A DNA stretch of 64,000 nucleotides from Planctomycetota bacterium (GTDB taxonomy: Bacteria > Planctomycetota > Brocadiia > CAIUPP01): contig JAKJEM010000002.1 of assembly GCA_022705425.1 (NCBI GenBank), positions 136,811-200,810 of the forward strand. Reading direction: 5' to 3'. A program made the translations under genes and the position numbers. The notes beneath the pieces are model-generated. The model ran no database searches, had not been told where the DNA came from, and saw only the letters and a list, made by a program, of their open reading frames with translations. Shown piece after piece: positions 1 to 12,094 of the stretch (the first letter of the stretch is position 1; the number at the start of each line of letters is the position of its first letter).

Positions 1-75
1 GCAGCGTCGGCTGATTCGGGCCGGATTCCCGATCGAGCGACGGCGCGCGCGCGCGGGGTCCCAAGTCGGAGGGCG

Positions 76-1215
76 ATGAAGATGACGTGCCACACCTTCG
101 AGAAGGTTCGCGTTGAGATCGCCCCTCCGGTGGAGATCGGGCGCGCGGGCGGGCGGCTGTGGTTCCCCAACTTCCATCGTTTCGACGCCGGGCGGATTCT
201 CTGCGCGCCCACGCTGTCGGAGGACAAGGGGCAGGGGGAATGGCCGGTGGCGCTCTTCGTTACGGAGGACGCCGGCGCGCGCTGGCGGCGCCTGCGCGAC
301 CTGCCTTGCTACGGCATGGGCTCCGTGCCGCAGGAGTCGGGACGGCTGCTCATGCAGCCCTACGAACTGTGGCCGCTGCGCCCCGGGGCGCGCCGCGAGG
401 CTGCGGGGCGGGGGACCCTCCTTTCGCTTGGGGCCGGGGGCGACGCGGCCCTGGAGCGCGTGCCCGTGCGCTACCTGGGCTTCCCGCGCGACATCCAGGA
501 GTACAACGGCAATCAGTTGCTGGTTCTGGCGAACGGCCCGCTGCTGCGCCTGCCGGACGGACGCCTGCACGGCACACTCTACGGCAAGTTCATCGGCGAC
601 GAGCTCTACAGCCTGTGGTCGGTCGTCAGCGCCGACAACGGGCTGACGTGGGAGTACCAGTCCACGATCGCTCCTCCGTCGGCCGTGCCCGTTCCGCGCG
701 AGGGGGCCAATGAGGCCGACACCGTGCTGCTGCCGGACGGACGGCTGTTGTGCCTCTTCCGCGTTCTGGCGCGCACGCCCTTCTGGCGCAGCCTCAGCGC
801 CGACCTCGGTCGCACGTGGAGCGCGCCGGTGATGGTGGAGAACGCCGGGAGCGTCCTGCCGAGAATGCTCCGGCTGGAGAATGACCGCCTGCTGCTTTCC
901 GGCGGGCGCGAGGGGTTGTTCCTGTGGCTCTGCGCCGACGACGAGGGGAAGCAGTGGCGTCGCATGGACCTGGGCGAGCATCACAACGCGCACACCCCCG
1001 AGGCCCTTCGTTTCCCGCCGGATGTCATTGGAGGCGGCGTGGCCCGTTCGCCGCGGGCGTCATGCACCTTCTACACCGCCCTGATCGGTCTGGGCGCGAA
1101 CGAGGCGCTCCTGTGCTATGATCGGCTGGCCAACGGCTGGGGGGCCGCTCCCGGCCCGCACGGCGAGCAGAACGTCATCTTCTGTGTCCGTATCCGCGTG
1201 GACGCGCAGGTCTGA
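76..1215 (+). CDS. Sialidase-like BNR/Asp-box beta-propeller protein
   Basis: Predicted six-bladed-propeller protein of the sialidase (neuraminidase) superfamily, 379 aa. Three Asp-box-like motifs are visible: a degenerate one at residues 61-70 (TEDAGARW), and good matches at 185-192 (SADNGLTW) and 241-248 (SADLGRTW). No signal peptide is apparent at this start, so it may be cytosolic or the family of intracellular exo-acting glycosidases. The start has a GGAGG-type ribosome site five bases upstream. The next gene, 38 bp downstream on the same strand, is a large secreted carbohydrate-active protein, which supports a role in glycan turnover. Substrate cannot be told; many bacterial proteins of this fold act on sugars other than sialic acid. 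Confidence 0.8.
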   Translation: MKMTCHTFEKVRVEIAPPVEIGRAGGRLWFPNFHRFDAGRILCAPTLSEDKGQGEWPVALFVTEDAGARWRRLRDLPCYGMGSVPQESGRLLMQPYELWPLRPGARREAAGRGTLLSLGAGGDAALERVPVRYLGFPRDIQEYNGNQLLVLANGPLLRLPDGRLHGTLYGKFIGDELYSLWSVVSADNGLTWEYQSTIAPPSAVPVPREGANEADTVLLPDGRLLCLFRVLARTPFWRSLSADLGRTWSAPVMVENAGSVLPRMLRLENDRLLLSGGREGLFLWLCADDEGKQWRRMDLGEHHNAHTPEALRFPPDVIGGGVARSPRASCTFYTALIGLGANEALLCYDRLANGWGAAPGPHGEQNVIFCVRIRVDAQV

Positions 1216-1253
1216 CTCGGCGCGCGCCTCGCCTCGCATGAAAGGAACTGCCG

Positions 1254-4200
1254 ATGAAGACCTTCGTTGTGGCGGCCCTGGCCGTGGCGGCTTTCGGCGT
1301 GGCCCTCGACAGCGCGCAGGCGAAGGCGACCGCGCGGGAGGATACGGTCGAGAACCGCCGGCGCATGATCCTTGAGAACGATGCCGTGCGCCTGACCGTC
1401 CTGCCCGATCCGGGCGGCACGGTCATCGAGTTCACCGACAAGCGGACCGGGGTCAACTACGTCGCCGGCGGCGACAACGTCCTGAAGGGCCGCCTGGGCT
1501 GGGGTTGGAAGGACTACTACTGGCTTGAGTCGCTCGACCAACTCGGTCGGGGGGTGATGGGTCTTCCGTACAAGGGAGAGTTTCGCGACGTGCCGGGCGG
1601 CAAAGCCATCCACGTGTCCTGCGAGGTTGAGGGCCGGCGCTTCGAGCGCGAGCTGCGCCTGGCGGACCGGGGCGGCGAGCTCTACACCCTCGTCAAGATT
1701 ACGAACATCAGCGACAAGCCGTTGCGCCTGCAGTGCCGCTGGCACGCTTACAGCACCCTCGACGACGCCCTGGCCGAGAGTTCCTGCATCGTGGCCGCCG
1801 GTCCGAACGGGCAGGCGCGAAAGTGCTTCATCGGCTCCGGATGGGACCATCAGCTCATTACCGCCGACGGCTACTGGCTGGCCGCGAACTACCGCAACGG
1901 CACGGGGCTGTGGATGACCTTCAAGAAGGAGCAAAGCTCCGTCCACATGACCTGGACGGACTACAACCACGCGCGCAAGGCGCCCACCCGCGGCGCGTTC
2001 GTGGCGGAGCCGCACCCGGAGGCCGTGCTCGCCCAGCCGGGCGAATCGGCGCAGTACGAATGTTCCTTCCTGCCCTTCACCGCGCAGGATTCGCCGGAGG
2101 AGATGCCCCTGGGTGTGCTGAGCGACCCCGCCGAGCGCGAGCGCGCGCGAAGCTTCCTGCGGAACGTCAAGCCGAACCTGGCGGCCATCGGTCCCTACTC
2201 GATGACCCCCGGCCAGCCGCCCGCCGGCCTGAACGCCAAACCGGACGAGAACCGCTTCAGCTTCAGCCACCGCCGCCGCGACCGCTTCGCTCTGCGCCCC
2301 TGGGGCATTCTCGACGCCATGATGGACGTGCCGACCCTGCAGGATCGGAAGATCCGCTGCCGCTACTACGCGAGACTCTTCGACGACGTCCAGAAGCCCC
2401 TGAAGGTCTCCTTCCGCCTGCGCGCCGTGGACGACTACGGCACAGCCGTTCAGGAACAGGTCCGCGAGTACACGATTGACCCTGCGCAGGGCCGCGAACT
2501 GGACGTGCGCGACGACGTGGCGCTGGCCGGCCTGCCCGACGGGTGGTATCTCTTCACCCTCGACGGACTGGTTGAAGGTGAGAAGGACCCCGTCCACACG
2601 TACACCTGGCGTCGGCGGCTGATCGGCCAGGCCAAGCCGGCCTATGACGCGCTGTTGAAGGAGATGGTCGAGGGGCCGTTCGTGGAGCGGCCCTTCGTGA
2701 CGGCGCTACGCGCCGCGGAGTGGCCGGCGTCGGCGGGAGGCGTGGTCACGGTGCCGGTCGGCGTCGAGGACGGCAGTGGGCTGCCCCGCGCGGGCTGGCC
2801 GGTCCGGTGCGGCGTGCCCTTCGCCCAGGGGGCCTTGAAGCCCGATGCCGCCTTCGAACTGCGCGGGCCGGACGGAAAGGCCGTGCCGGTTCAGACGGCC
2901 CCGATGGCCACCTGGCTGGACGGCAGCCTGAAATGGCTGCTGGTGGACTTCCCGGCCGACGTTCCCGCCGACGGGTACGTCTTCTATACGCTTACCGGCA
3001 AGGCCGGCGCGCCGGTCACGGGGACGCCGGTCGCTGAACTCCGGGGAGAGGAGATTCGACTTCCCTCCGGCAGCTTCACCGTCTCCGGTGAGAACCTCCT
3101 GGGCCTCTTCGGTCCCGAGGACCTCTGGTGGGAGGACGGCGTTGGGCAGAAGTACTTCTTCCGCCTCCAGGGCGAAGGCGCCGGCGTTCGGATCGAGGAG
3201 AACGGCGTCAACCGCGCCGTTGTCAAGGCGGTCGGGGGATACTATAGCGACAAGGGCCGCCGCGCGTGCCTGGGCGAACTGCGCATGGAATGCTATCGGC
3301 AGCAGCCCTTCATCCGCCTGTATCACACGGTGACCTTCGCCGGCGACCCCTGGAAGGAGGGCCTGGGGAGCTACGGTATCCGCGTCCGCCTGCCGAAGGC
3401 GGCCTTTGCGTCGGCAACGGTCGAGCTCGACAAGCGCGAACTCACCGGGCGGGCGCTGACGATCTACCAACGCAGCAGCGACCACGCCGACGCGACGGCC
3501 GACGGCAAGCCGACGGCGGGGCGGCGCGCCACGGGGGCGGTCCTCTTCTCCGGCAGCGCCGGGAAGACCGCCGTGTACCACCGCGACTTCTGGCGCATGG
3601 CGCCGAAGAAGCTCGTCGCCGACGCCGCCTCCGGTACGGTGACGTTCTTCTACTGGCCCGCCGAGGCCGGGGCCATGAGCTTCCTTCCGCGCGAGGACGG
3701 CTGGATTCCGAGCAGCTCCTCCTCCGAGGCGCTGGCGGTGGGGCTCAGCCGCACGCATGAAATCCTCATCGCTCCGAAATGCACGGCCCCCGTCACGGCC
3801 ATCGAGCGGCTCTTCGGCGAGCCGGTGGTCGCCGTCGTTCCGCCGCGTTACCTCGTGCAGACGCGCGCCATGCTCCATCTCTCCGCCTACGATCCCGACC
3901 GACGCCCGATCATGGAGCGCGTCATTTCGAGCTGGTTCGACTTCTACAACGCCCACCGCGATCTTTTCGGCTGGTACGGCGAATGGACCTACGGGGCGAT
4001 CTCCGGCTTCTTCTCGCCGGGACCCTTCAACTGGTGGGACTACGGGCGCTATGCGTGGATCCTGAATGAGCAGGACATTGTCGAGACGCCGTGGCTCTGC
4101 TACCTGCGCAGCGGCGACCGCAAGTACCTCAAGTTCGCCGAAAGCAACACGCGGCACCTGATGGACGTGGCGACGATCCGGTGGAACCCCGTCTGGGCGC

Positions 4201-4817
4201 GCGCCGAGGGCTTCAGCCGCCGCCACCATGAGTGCATCTGGCTGAGCTCGGGCGATGCCGGCCACTCGATGCTCGATCCCTACCTGGACTTCTACTACGC
4301 CACCGGCTACCGTCCCGCGCGCGATGCCGCCGAGCGCCTGGCCGCGGGGATGATGCAGGTGACCTCGGGAACGTGGCGATACCTCTCCAATCCCATCTCC
4401 GGCCTGACGCGCATGTACCTGGACACGCAGAAGCCCCTTTACAAGGAGCACGCCGACCGCCTGTGGAACACGCTGTGCCATCCCGAGAAGAACGAATGGT
4501 GGGTGGGCGACCACGGCGACCGCATGGTCATGTGGTATTCGCAGATCAACCCGCAGTGCAAGGCGATCTGGACGGAGTGGACACTGAATCCCGCCAAGAA
4601 GGGGCGGTTCAGCGGCGTGGACGTGCTGACGGCGCTCTATCGGCAGACCGGCGACCGCAAGTACGCCGACGAGGCCGAAAAGGCGATTCCGACGCGGCTG
4701 GTGGACCACCGGGGCAACGCGGCCTCGGTCGGGACGCAGCACGTTCTGGCCGCGGTGCGCGCGCTGTGCTACGCCGCCGAGCCGTTGCCGCCACCGCCGC
4801 CAGCCGAGAAGAAGTAG
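1254..4817 (+). CDS. Large secreted exo-rhamnogalacturonan-lyase-like (PcRGLX/YetA-type) protein with mutarotase-like N-terminus
   Basis: A 1187-aa exported protein. Residues 1-23 form a signal peptide ending AQA. Residues about 30-300 look like a galactose-mutarotase-type beta-sandwich. From about residue 500 the sequence matches the beginning of the PcRGLX/YetA-like family (a receptor-like beta domain with the WLDGSLKWLLVDFP block near residue 555), followed by an aromatic-rich alpha/alpha-toroid region at about 880-1180. Members of that family include exo-acting rhamnogalacturonan lyases (PL26). Family members are usually shorter, so the extra N-terminal domain is notable. AAAGGA precedes the start. 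Probable role: outside-the-cytoplasm degradation of a uronic-acid polysaccharide; exact substrate is inferred only from family. Confidence 0.75.
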   Translation: MKTFVVAALAVAAFGVALDSAQAKATAREDTVENRRRMILENDAVRLTVLPDPGGTVIEFTDKRTGVNYVAGGDNVLKGRLGWGWKDYYWLESLDQLGRGVMGLPYKGEFRDVPGGKAIHVSCEVEGRRFERELRLADRGGELYTLVKITNISDKPLRLQCRWHAYSTLDDALAESSCIVAAGPNGQARKCFIGSGWDHQLITADGYWLAANYRNGTGLWMTFKKEQSSVHMTWTDYNHARKAPTRGAFVAEPHPEAVLAQPGESAQYECSFLPFTAQDSPEEMPLGVLSDPAERERARSFLRNVKPNLAAIGPYSMTPGQPPAGLNAKPDENRFSFSHRRRDRFALRPWGILDAMMDVPTLQDRKIRCRYYARLFDDVQKPLKVSFRLRAVDDYGTAVQEQVREYTIDPAQGRELDVRDDVALAGLPDGWYLFTLDGLVEGEKDPVHTYTWRRRLIGQAKPAYDALLKEMVEGPFVERPFVTALRAAEWPASAGGVVTVPVGVEDGSGLPRAGWPVRCGVPFAQGALKPDAAFELRGPDGKAVPVQTAPMATWLDGSLKWLLVDFPADVPADGYVFYTLTGKAGAPVTGTPVAELRGEEIRLPSGSFTVSGENLLGLFGPEDLWWEDGVGQKYFFRLQGEGAGVRIEENGVNRAVVKAVGGYYSDKGRRACLGELRMECYRQQPFIRLYHTVTFAGDPWKEGLGSYGIRVRLPKAAFASATVELDKRELTGRALTIYQRSSDHADATADGKPTAGRRATGAVLFSGSAGKTAVYHRDFWRMAPKKLVADAASGTVTFFYWPAEAGAMSFLPREDGWIPSSSSSEALAVGLSRTHEILIAPKCTAPVTAIERLFGEPVVAVVPPRYLVQTRAMLHLSAYDPDRRPIMERVISSWFDFYNAHRDLFGWYGEWTYGAISGFFSPGPFNWWDYGRYAWILNEQDIVETPWLCYLRSGDRKYLKFAESNTRHLMDVATIRWNPVWARAEGFSRRHHECIWLSSGDAGHSMLDPYLDFYYATGYRPARDAAERLAAGMMQVTSGTWRYLSNPISGLTRMYLDTQKPLYKEHADRLWNTLCHPEKNEWWVGDHGDRMVMWYSQINPQCKAIWTEWTLNPAKKGRFSGVDVLTALYRQTGDRKYADEAEKAIPTRLVDHRGNAASVGTQHVLAAVRALCYAAEPLPPPPPAEKK

Positions 4818-4935
4818 CCCGGCGCTGTCGCGCGGCGACGTGAACGGCGTACGACGACGGAGGAACGCGGGCCGCGGCGCGCGAAATGGACCCTGCGCGC
4901 GAGGCGAAGTCCTTGCCGCTCGGGGGCCGCCTGTC

Positions 4936-4964
4936 TTTTCTTTGATCGGGCTCGCCGATATAAT
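4936..4964 (+). promoter_or_regulatory. Predicted promoter of leuS
   Basis: A perfect -10 (TATAAT, 4959-4964) lies 33 bp before the leuS start; the -35 at the expected distance (TTTTCT, 4936-4941) is weak. The spacing would start transcription near 4971. The rest of the 179-bp gap after the preceding gene shows no coding potential; it contains an ACGACGACGG stretch resembling the GAC-rich repeats described elsewhere. Confidence 0.5.
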
Positions 4965-4996
4965 CCGGAATCGCGTCCCAATCGAACGGAGAGAAC

Positions 4997-7625
<2,629 letters not shown>

Positions 7626-7638
7626 CGGGGGAAGGGCG

Positions 7639-8916
7639 TCAGACTCCCCAGAAGATCCAGACGAAGGCGCACCCGGCCAGCACGGCGGCGATCGTGAACG
7701 GAATACCGATGGCCATGAAGTCGCGGAAGGTCAGAGTGTAGCCCCGTTTCCGGAGCAGGCCGATCGTCACGACGTTCGCCGAGGCGCCGATGGGGGTGAG
7801 GTTGCCGCCGAGGCAGGCGCCGATCAGCAGCCCGAACATCAGCAGCGGCACGGGGGTGCCGATCTGATCGGCCACCTTCTGAGCGACGGGGATCATCACC
7901 AGCAGGAAGGGGACGTTGTCCACAAAGGCCGAGACGAGGACCGAGAAGACCACGATCATCGCGAAGGCCAGCGCGGCATTGCCGCCCAGCGAGCCCGACA
8001 TGAAGGTTGACAGGCGGTCCATCCAGCCGGAATCGCTGAGCGCGCCGACCAGCACAAAGACACCCATCAGGAAGAAGGTCGTGTCCCAGTCCAGGGACTT
8101 GGCCAGTTCGCGCGTGCTGCCCCAGCGCGCCACAAGCCGGAACCACACCAGCGCCGCAAGGCCCAGCGCCATCGTGAAGACGCCGGCGAACCATGCGAAC
8201 TCGGGGTCAATCAGCGTGGAGAAGGACAGCCCCGCCACCAGCGCGCCCAGCAGCCACGAGGGCGTCCATGAGAGCGCCTTCTCCTGGGGAACGTGCGCCG
8301 GCTTCGAGGCGTGGCGGCGGAAGACCCAGGCCAGCACCCCCAGCGAAGCCAGCGCGCCGATCTGTACCGCAAAGAATATCCCCGGCCGGCCCTCATAGAC
8401 AAAGAAGTCCCAGAAGCCCATCTTCATGTACCCAGCCAGAATCATGCTCGGCGGGTCGCCGATCATCGTGGCCGTGCCCTGCAGGTTGCTGCTGACGGCG
8501 ATGCCGATCAGGAGGGGCACCGGGCTGATCTTCAGGCGGTCGGCCAGGCTGAGCGCCACCGGGGCGACCAGAAGCACCACCGCGACGTTCTCGACGAACA
8601 TCGAGATCGCTCCCGAGAGGGCGCAGAGCGACAGCATGGCCACGCGCGTGGAGCCGGCCCGGTCCACCAGCCACTCCGCCAGCAGGGCGGGCACGCGCGA
8701 CATCAGAAAGAGTTCGGCGAGGATCAGTGTGCCGAAGAAGAGCCCCATGACGTTCCAGTTGATCTTGACCAGGAGCGCCTCCTTCACCCCCAGCGCGCCG
8801 GTCAGGATCAGGAGCGCCCCGCCGATGCAGGCGACCCAGGAACGGCGCGTCGGCAGCGCGACGAAGAGCGCATAGGCGAGGACGAAGACAATCAGACTGA
8901 CCCACTCCGTTCTCAT
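7639..8916 (-). CDS. SLC13/ArsB/NhaD-type ion or anion permease
   Basis: Integral membrane protein of 425 aa with about eleven to twelve hydrophobic segments. The family signature is seen twice, as expected for the inverted-repeat ion transporter (IT) superfamily: an SNLQGTATMIGDPPS block near residue 145 and a GGNLTPIGASANVV block near residue 370, each a hairpin region that binds substrate and cation. Members move arsenite, citrate, dicarboxylates, sulfate or Na+/H+; the GDPPS form is commonest in the ArsB/CitM/P-protein branch. It converges on leuS with only 13 bp between. The 66-bp gap upstream has no clear promoter. Confidence 0.85.
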   Translation of the reverse strand: MRTEWVSLIVFVLAYALFVALPTRRSWVACIGGALLILTGALGVKEALLVKINWNVMGLFFGTLILAELFLMSRVPALLAEWLVDRAGSTRVAMLSLCALSGAISMFVENVAVVLLVAPVALSLADRLKISPVPLLIGIAVSSNLQGTATMIGDPPSMILAGYMKMGFWDFFVYEGRPGIFFAVQIGALASLGVLAWVFRRHASKPAHVPQEKALSWTPSWLLGALVAGLSFSTLIDPEFAWFAGVFTMALGLAALVWFRLVARWGSTRELAKSLDWDTTFFLMGVFVLVGALSDSGWMDRLSTFMSGSLGGNAALAFAMIVVFSVLVSAFVDNVPFLLVMIPVAQKVADQIGTPVPLLMFGLLIGACLGGNLTPIGASANVVTIGLLRKRGYTLTFRDFMAIGIPFTIAAVLAGCAFVWIFWGV

Positions 8917-8982
8917 GGTGACCTTTACTGTTCAGGGGATTGCGGCGGTTCCAACGGGCGGCGAACGTTGCATGCGTCGTGT

Positions 8983-10182
8983 TCAGCGTAGAGGCCCGCG
9001 CCCCTCCCTCAGCGGCGCCTTGGACAACTCCTCGCGATAGACCTCGGCGATCCGGCGCACCATGGTCTCCGCGCGGAACTGGTCGGCGAACAGCTCGCAC
9101 CCGCGCAGGGCCAGCCGCCGCGCGCGGGGGAGGTCGGCCAGGGCCTCGGCCATCGCCGCGCCGAGTCGCCCGACATCGCGCGCGGGCACGAGCCAGCCGG
9201 TTTCGCCGTGACGAATGACCTCTCGCGCGCCGTCCACGTCGTAGGAGACGGCCGGGCATCCGCTCAGCAGCGCCTGGGGCAGCACGCGCGCCAGACCCTC
9301 GCGCAACGAGGCGTGGACGAGGAGGTCCATCGCGCGTATCATTTCCGGTACGCGCTCCGGCGGGACCAGTCCGGCGAAGGTGATGCGCTCGCGCAGGCCG
9401 AGGGACTGCGCCCGAGCGTCGAGCGCGCCGCGGAGGAGTCCGTCGCCCACGAAGAGCAGCCGCGCCTGGGGGAAACGCCCGGCCAGTCCGGCGAAGGCGG
9501 TCAGGAGGTCGTCGTGCCCCTTCAGGTCGAAGAGGCGCGCGACCTTGCCGATGACCATCGCGTCCTCGGGGATGCCGAACTCCCGGCGCACACGCGCGCC
9601 GGCGTCGCTCTCGCGCAGGAAGGGCGCCACCTCCATGCCGCTGTAGATGGTGATGCACTTTCCGCGCGGGGCCACGCCGGCGGCGACGTACTGGTCGGTC
9701 ATGGCGTCGGCCACGCAGATCAGGCGCGCGTTGTCGCGCGAGGCCCAGCGTTCGAGCCGTCGGTAGAGGGCGTTGCGCAGGGGGGATTCATGGGGATGGA
9801 AGGAGGGGCCGTGCACGGTGTGGAGGATCACCGGCACGCCGGCGCGGCGCGCGGCCAGGCGTCCGAGAATGCCGGCCTTCGAGGAATGGGTGTGGACGAT
9901 GTCCGGCTGCTCGCGCCGGAAGTAGTCCGTCAGGGCGCGGTAGGCCGCCCAGTCCTTGCGGACGGAGACCTCGCGGACGAGTTCCGGCATCAGGAGCAGG
10001 TCCACCCCGTTGCGGCGCGCGCGGGCTTCGAGTTCTCCCTCGGGCCCGACGGCCGGCCCGCTTACGAGCGTGGTCCGATAGCCGCCGAGCCGGTCGAGGC
10101 CCTCCACGGTCAACAGCGTGTTTTCCTGTGCGCCGCCCAGGATCAGGCGGGTGATGACGTGGATGCAGCGGATCGGTCTCAT
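8983..10182 (-). CDS. GT4-family glycosyltransferase
   Basis: Retaining GT-B glycosyltransferase, 399 aa, probably acting at the cytoplasmic face of the membrane in polysaccharide, LPS or glycolipid assembly. The N-terminal half starts with an HVITRLILGGAQENTL block typical of GT4 acceptor domains; HTHSSKAGILGR and HTVHGPSF follow. The C-terminal nucleotide-sugar domain has GKVARLFDLKGHDDLL and the EGLARVLPQALLSG block; the second acidic residue of the usual E-x7-E motif is Q here, which is unusual but seen in active members. The ATG overlaps the stop of the upstream kinase gene (ATGA, 10179-10182), so translation should be coupled. Sugar donor and acceptor are unknown. Confidence 0.88.
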   Translation of the reverse strand: MRPIRCIHVITRLILGGAQENTLLTVEGLDRLGGYRTTLVSGPAVGPEGELEARARRNGVDLLLMPELVREVSVRKDWAAYRALTDYFRREQPDIVHTHSSKAGILGRLAARRAGVPVILHTVHGPSFHPHESPLRNALYRRLERWASRDNARLICVADAMTDQYVAAGVAPRGKCITIYSGMEVAPFLRESDAGARVRREFGIPEDAMVIGKVARLFDLKGHDDLLTAFAGLAGRFPQARLLFVGDGLLRGALDARAQSLGLRERITFAGLVPPERVPEMIRAMDLLVHASLREGLARVLPQALLSGCPAVSYDVDGAREVIRHGETGWLVPARDVGRLGAAMAEALADLPRARRLALRGCELFADQFRAETMVRRIAEVYREELSKAPLREGRGPLR

Positions 10183-11309
10183 AGCGCGGGCCTTCCGGTT
10201 TTCATCGCAATGGCGAGCACGATCAGGAGGAGCATGACCATCACCGTGGCGCCCATGCCGATGGCGAGGACCCAGAGAACGGTGAGGCCGCGGTCGCGCG
10301 CGGCGTCGGCGGAGAACTTCTCGACGGCCTCGATCAGCGCCTCCGGCGACGCAGGGCGATCCTGAGGGCGCTTGGCCATCATGCGGCTGAGGAGGCGTCC
10401 GAAACGGACGGAGAGCTCCGGGCGCGCCGCGCGCGCGTCCGGGGCTGCCGCCTCGGCGTGCAGCCGCAGCGTTTCCGCCACCGTGCGTCCTTCGAAAGGG
10501 GGGCACCCGGTGACGGCGTGATACAGCGTGCAGCCCAGGCTGTAGATGTCCGAGCGCGTGTCCGGCAGTTCGCCCCGGACCTGTTCCGGCGAAGCGTAGC
10601 AGGGGGTGCCGACGGCCTCCTCCGCCTCCTCGCCCGGCGCCAGGGCCAGGCCGAAGTCGCCCAGCTTGGCCGCGCCGGCGGGGGTCAGGAGGATGTTCGC
10701 CGGCTTGATGTCGCGGTGGACGATACCGCGTGACTCGGCGGCCCGGAGGGCCTTGGCCATCTGGAGCAGTACCGAGAGCGCCTGCGCTTCCGTAAGCCGC
10801 TCCCCCGACGCGATCAGCCGGTCGAGCCCGCTCCCGGCGACGTACTCCATGACGATGTAGTGCGTGTCGCGCCATTGGCCGACGTCGAAGACCTGCACGA
10901 TGTTCGGATGGGCCAGACGGGCGGCCAGGCGGGCCTCGCGCAGGAAGCGCGCCACATAGCGCGGCTCCGTTGCCAGATGCGAGGCGAGAACCTTCACAGC
11001 AACGCGGCGGTCCAGGCTCCGCTGGCGCGCGCAATAGACCGCCCCTGTGGCGCCGCGCCCGATGCGCGAGAGAATCTCGTAATCGTCCAGGCGCGGCGGC
11101 ATCCCCTCCTGCGCCATCGTCCGGCGAACGTCCAGCGTCTGCTCCTCTGTCAGAAGCCCCCCCTCTGTCAGTGCCCGGTCGAGGGAGAGCGATCGGCCCG
11201 CGCGTTCCGCTTCGCGCAGGAGGCGCAAAGCGCGCGCAGCCCCCGCGGCGTCAAGGTATCCCTTGCGCACGGCTGTGTGGATCAGGCGGTCTTGGAATTC
11301 GGTGGTCAT
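10179..11309 (-). CDS. Membrane-anchored Ser/Thr protein kinase
   Basis: Hanks-type kinase of 376 aa. Residues 1-70 form a small helical domain with GYLD...AL and GGLLTEEQ motifs, as seen ahead of many planctomycete kinases. The kinase domain spans about 76-335 with glycine loop RIGRGATGAVY, K106, HRD 198-200, DFG 218-220, SPE 240-242 and a DIYSLG block, so it should be active. One transmembrane helix follows at 342-368, leaving almost nothing outside the membrane, so no extracellular sensor is present. ATG at 11309 is chosen because the 35 upstream residues are translated repeat DNA. The stop overlaps the start of the GT4 gene. Confidence 0.9.
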   Translation of the reverse strand: MTTEFQDRLIHTAVRKGYLDAAGAARALRLLREAERAGRSLSLDRALTEGGLLTEEQTLDVRRTMAQEGMPPRLDDYEILSRIGRGATGAVYCARQRSLDRRVAVKVLASHLATEPRYVARFLREARLAARLAHPNIVQVFDVGQWRDTHYIVMEYVAGSGLDRLIASGERLTEAQALSVLLQMAKALRAAESRGIVHRDIKPANILLTPAGAAKLGDFGLALAPGEEAEEAVGTPCYASPEQVRGELPDTRSDIYSLGCTLYHAVTGCPPFEGRTVAETLRLHAEAAAPDARAARPELSVRFGRLLSRMMAKRPQDRPASPEALIEAVEKFSADAARDRGLTVLWVLAIGMGATVMVMLLLIVLAIAMKTGRPAL

Positions 11310-11320
11310 GGGTTGGGGAA

Positions 11321-11391
11321 GGATGGACGGCGGATGACGGACGGCAGACGACGGACGACAACGACGGCGGGCAGCGAACGACCGGAGGCGC
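11321..11391 (-). repeat. GAC-rich intercistronic repeat, copy 1
   Basis: A block made of GACG/GGAC-type units. On the plus strand it begins GGATGGACGGCGGATGACGG; its core is GACGACGGACGACAACGACG. It fills the gap between the class II aldolase and the kinase, twelve bases before the kinase ATG. On the coding strand it is pyrimidine-rich. Copies 2 (19374-19426) and 3 (40661-40722) have the same orientation relative to the following gene. Confidence 0.75.
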
Positions 11392-11398
11392 GGGGCGT

Positions 11399-12064
11399 TC
11401 ACGCCTTGCGGCACGGGGCCGAACGCGGACGAGGCAGGCCCACGGAGTCGGTGTAGCGGTGGATCGCCTCGATCTCCTTTCGGGTGAAGGGTACGGCGCC
11501 GCCGAGCGCGCGCGCGGCCAGCGTCGCCAGCGCGAAGTTCTCCAGGTTCTCCATCCGATGCAGCGCCTTCTCTACCGTCGGCCCGATGGTGATCACGCCG
11601 TGTCCACTCAGGAAGAAGGCGTCGCCGCAGCGCGCAGCCCTTTCCAGCGCGCTCCCGGCCTCGCCCGGCGGCGCAAAAGGGACCGTTTGCGGGATGCCCA
11701 TCGTGACGTAGATCTCGAAGTTGGTTGGCTTTGCGAAGTCATGCCGCGCCAGCGCAAAGCCCACGCACGCCGGGGGGTGGGCATGGACAACCGCGCCAAC
11801 GTCGGGCCGAAGACGGTAGATCGCGGCGTGGACCTTCAACTCCGAGGAGGGGCGGCCGCGCGTCGGAGCCGACCCGTCGAGCGCCACACGCGCCAACTCC
11901 GCCATGCGCACCTCGCCCAGCACGCTTCCGGTGGGAGTGATCCAGATCGTGCCGTCCGTCCCCCGCGCGCTGACGTTGCCCGCGCTGCCGGGGGTGAAGC
12001 GCAGGGCGTCCAACCGCCGGCACACGCGCAGAATCCGCCGCCGTATGTCCAAGTCCTCAGCCAT
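11399..12064 (-). CDS. Class II aldolase/adducin-family protein (fuculose/rhamnulose phosphate aldolase type)
   Basis: Zinc-dependent aldolase fold, 221 aa, the usual length for L-fuculose-1-phosphate aldolase-like enzymes, which split deoxysugar or pentulose phosphates to dihydroxyacetone phosphate and an aldehyde. Visible landmarks: GSAGNVSAR near residue 26-34, the S-E pair at 74-75 (catalytic acid), the metal-binding HAHP at 94-97, and SGHGVITIG near 160, which supplies the third histidine. A predicted promoter lies just upstream, divergent from the mutarotase gene. In this setting (glycan degradation) it may process deoxysugars such as fucose or rhamnose, but the exact substrate is not determined. 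Confidence 0.85.
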   Translation of the reverse strand: MAEDLDIRRRILRVCRRLDALRFTPGSAGNVSARGTDGTIWITPTGSVLGEVRMAELARVALDGSAPTRGRPSSELKVHAAIYRLRPDVGAVVHAHPPACVGFALARHDFAKPTNFEIYVTMGIPQTVPFAPPGEAGSALERAARCGDAFFLSGHGVITIGPTVEKALHRMENLENFALATLAARALGGAVPFTRKEIEAIHRYTDSVGLPRPRSAPCRKA

Positions 12065-12094
12065 CGTTGTTCCCTCGGGACCGCTTTCGCCGAA

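Noticed and set aside
43-60. Alternating CG run as a regulatory site
   Set aside because: GCGCGC words are common throughout this GC-rich window, so a short CG run is not informative.
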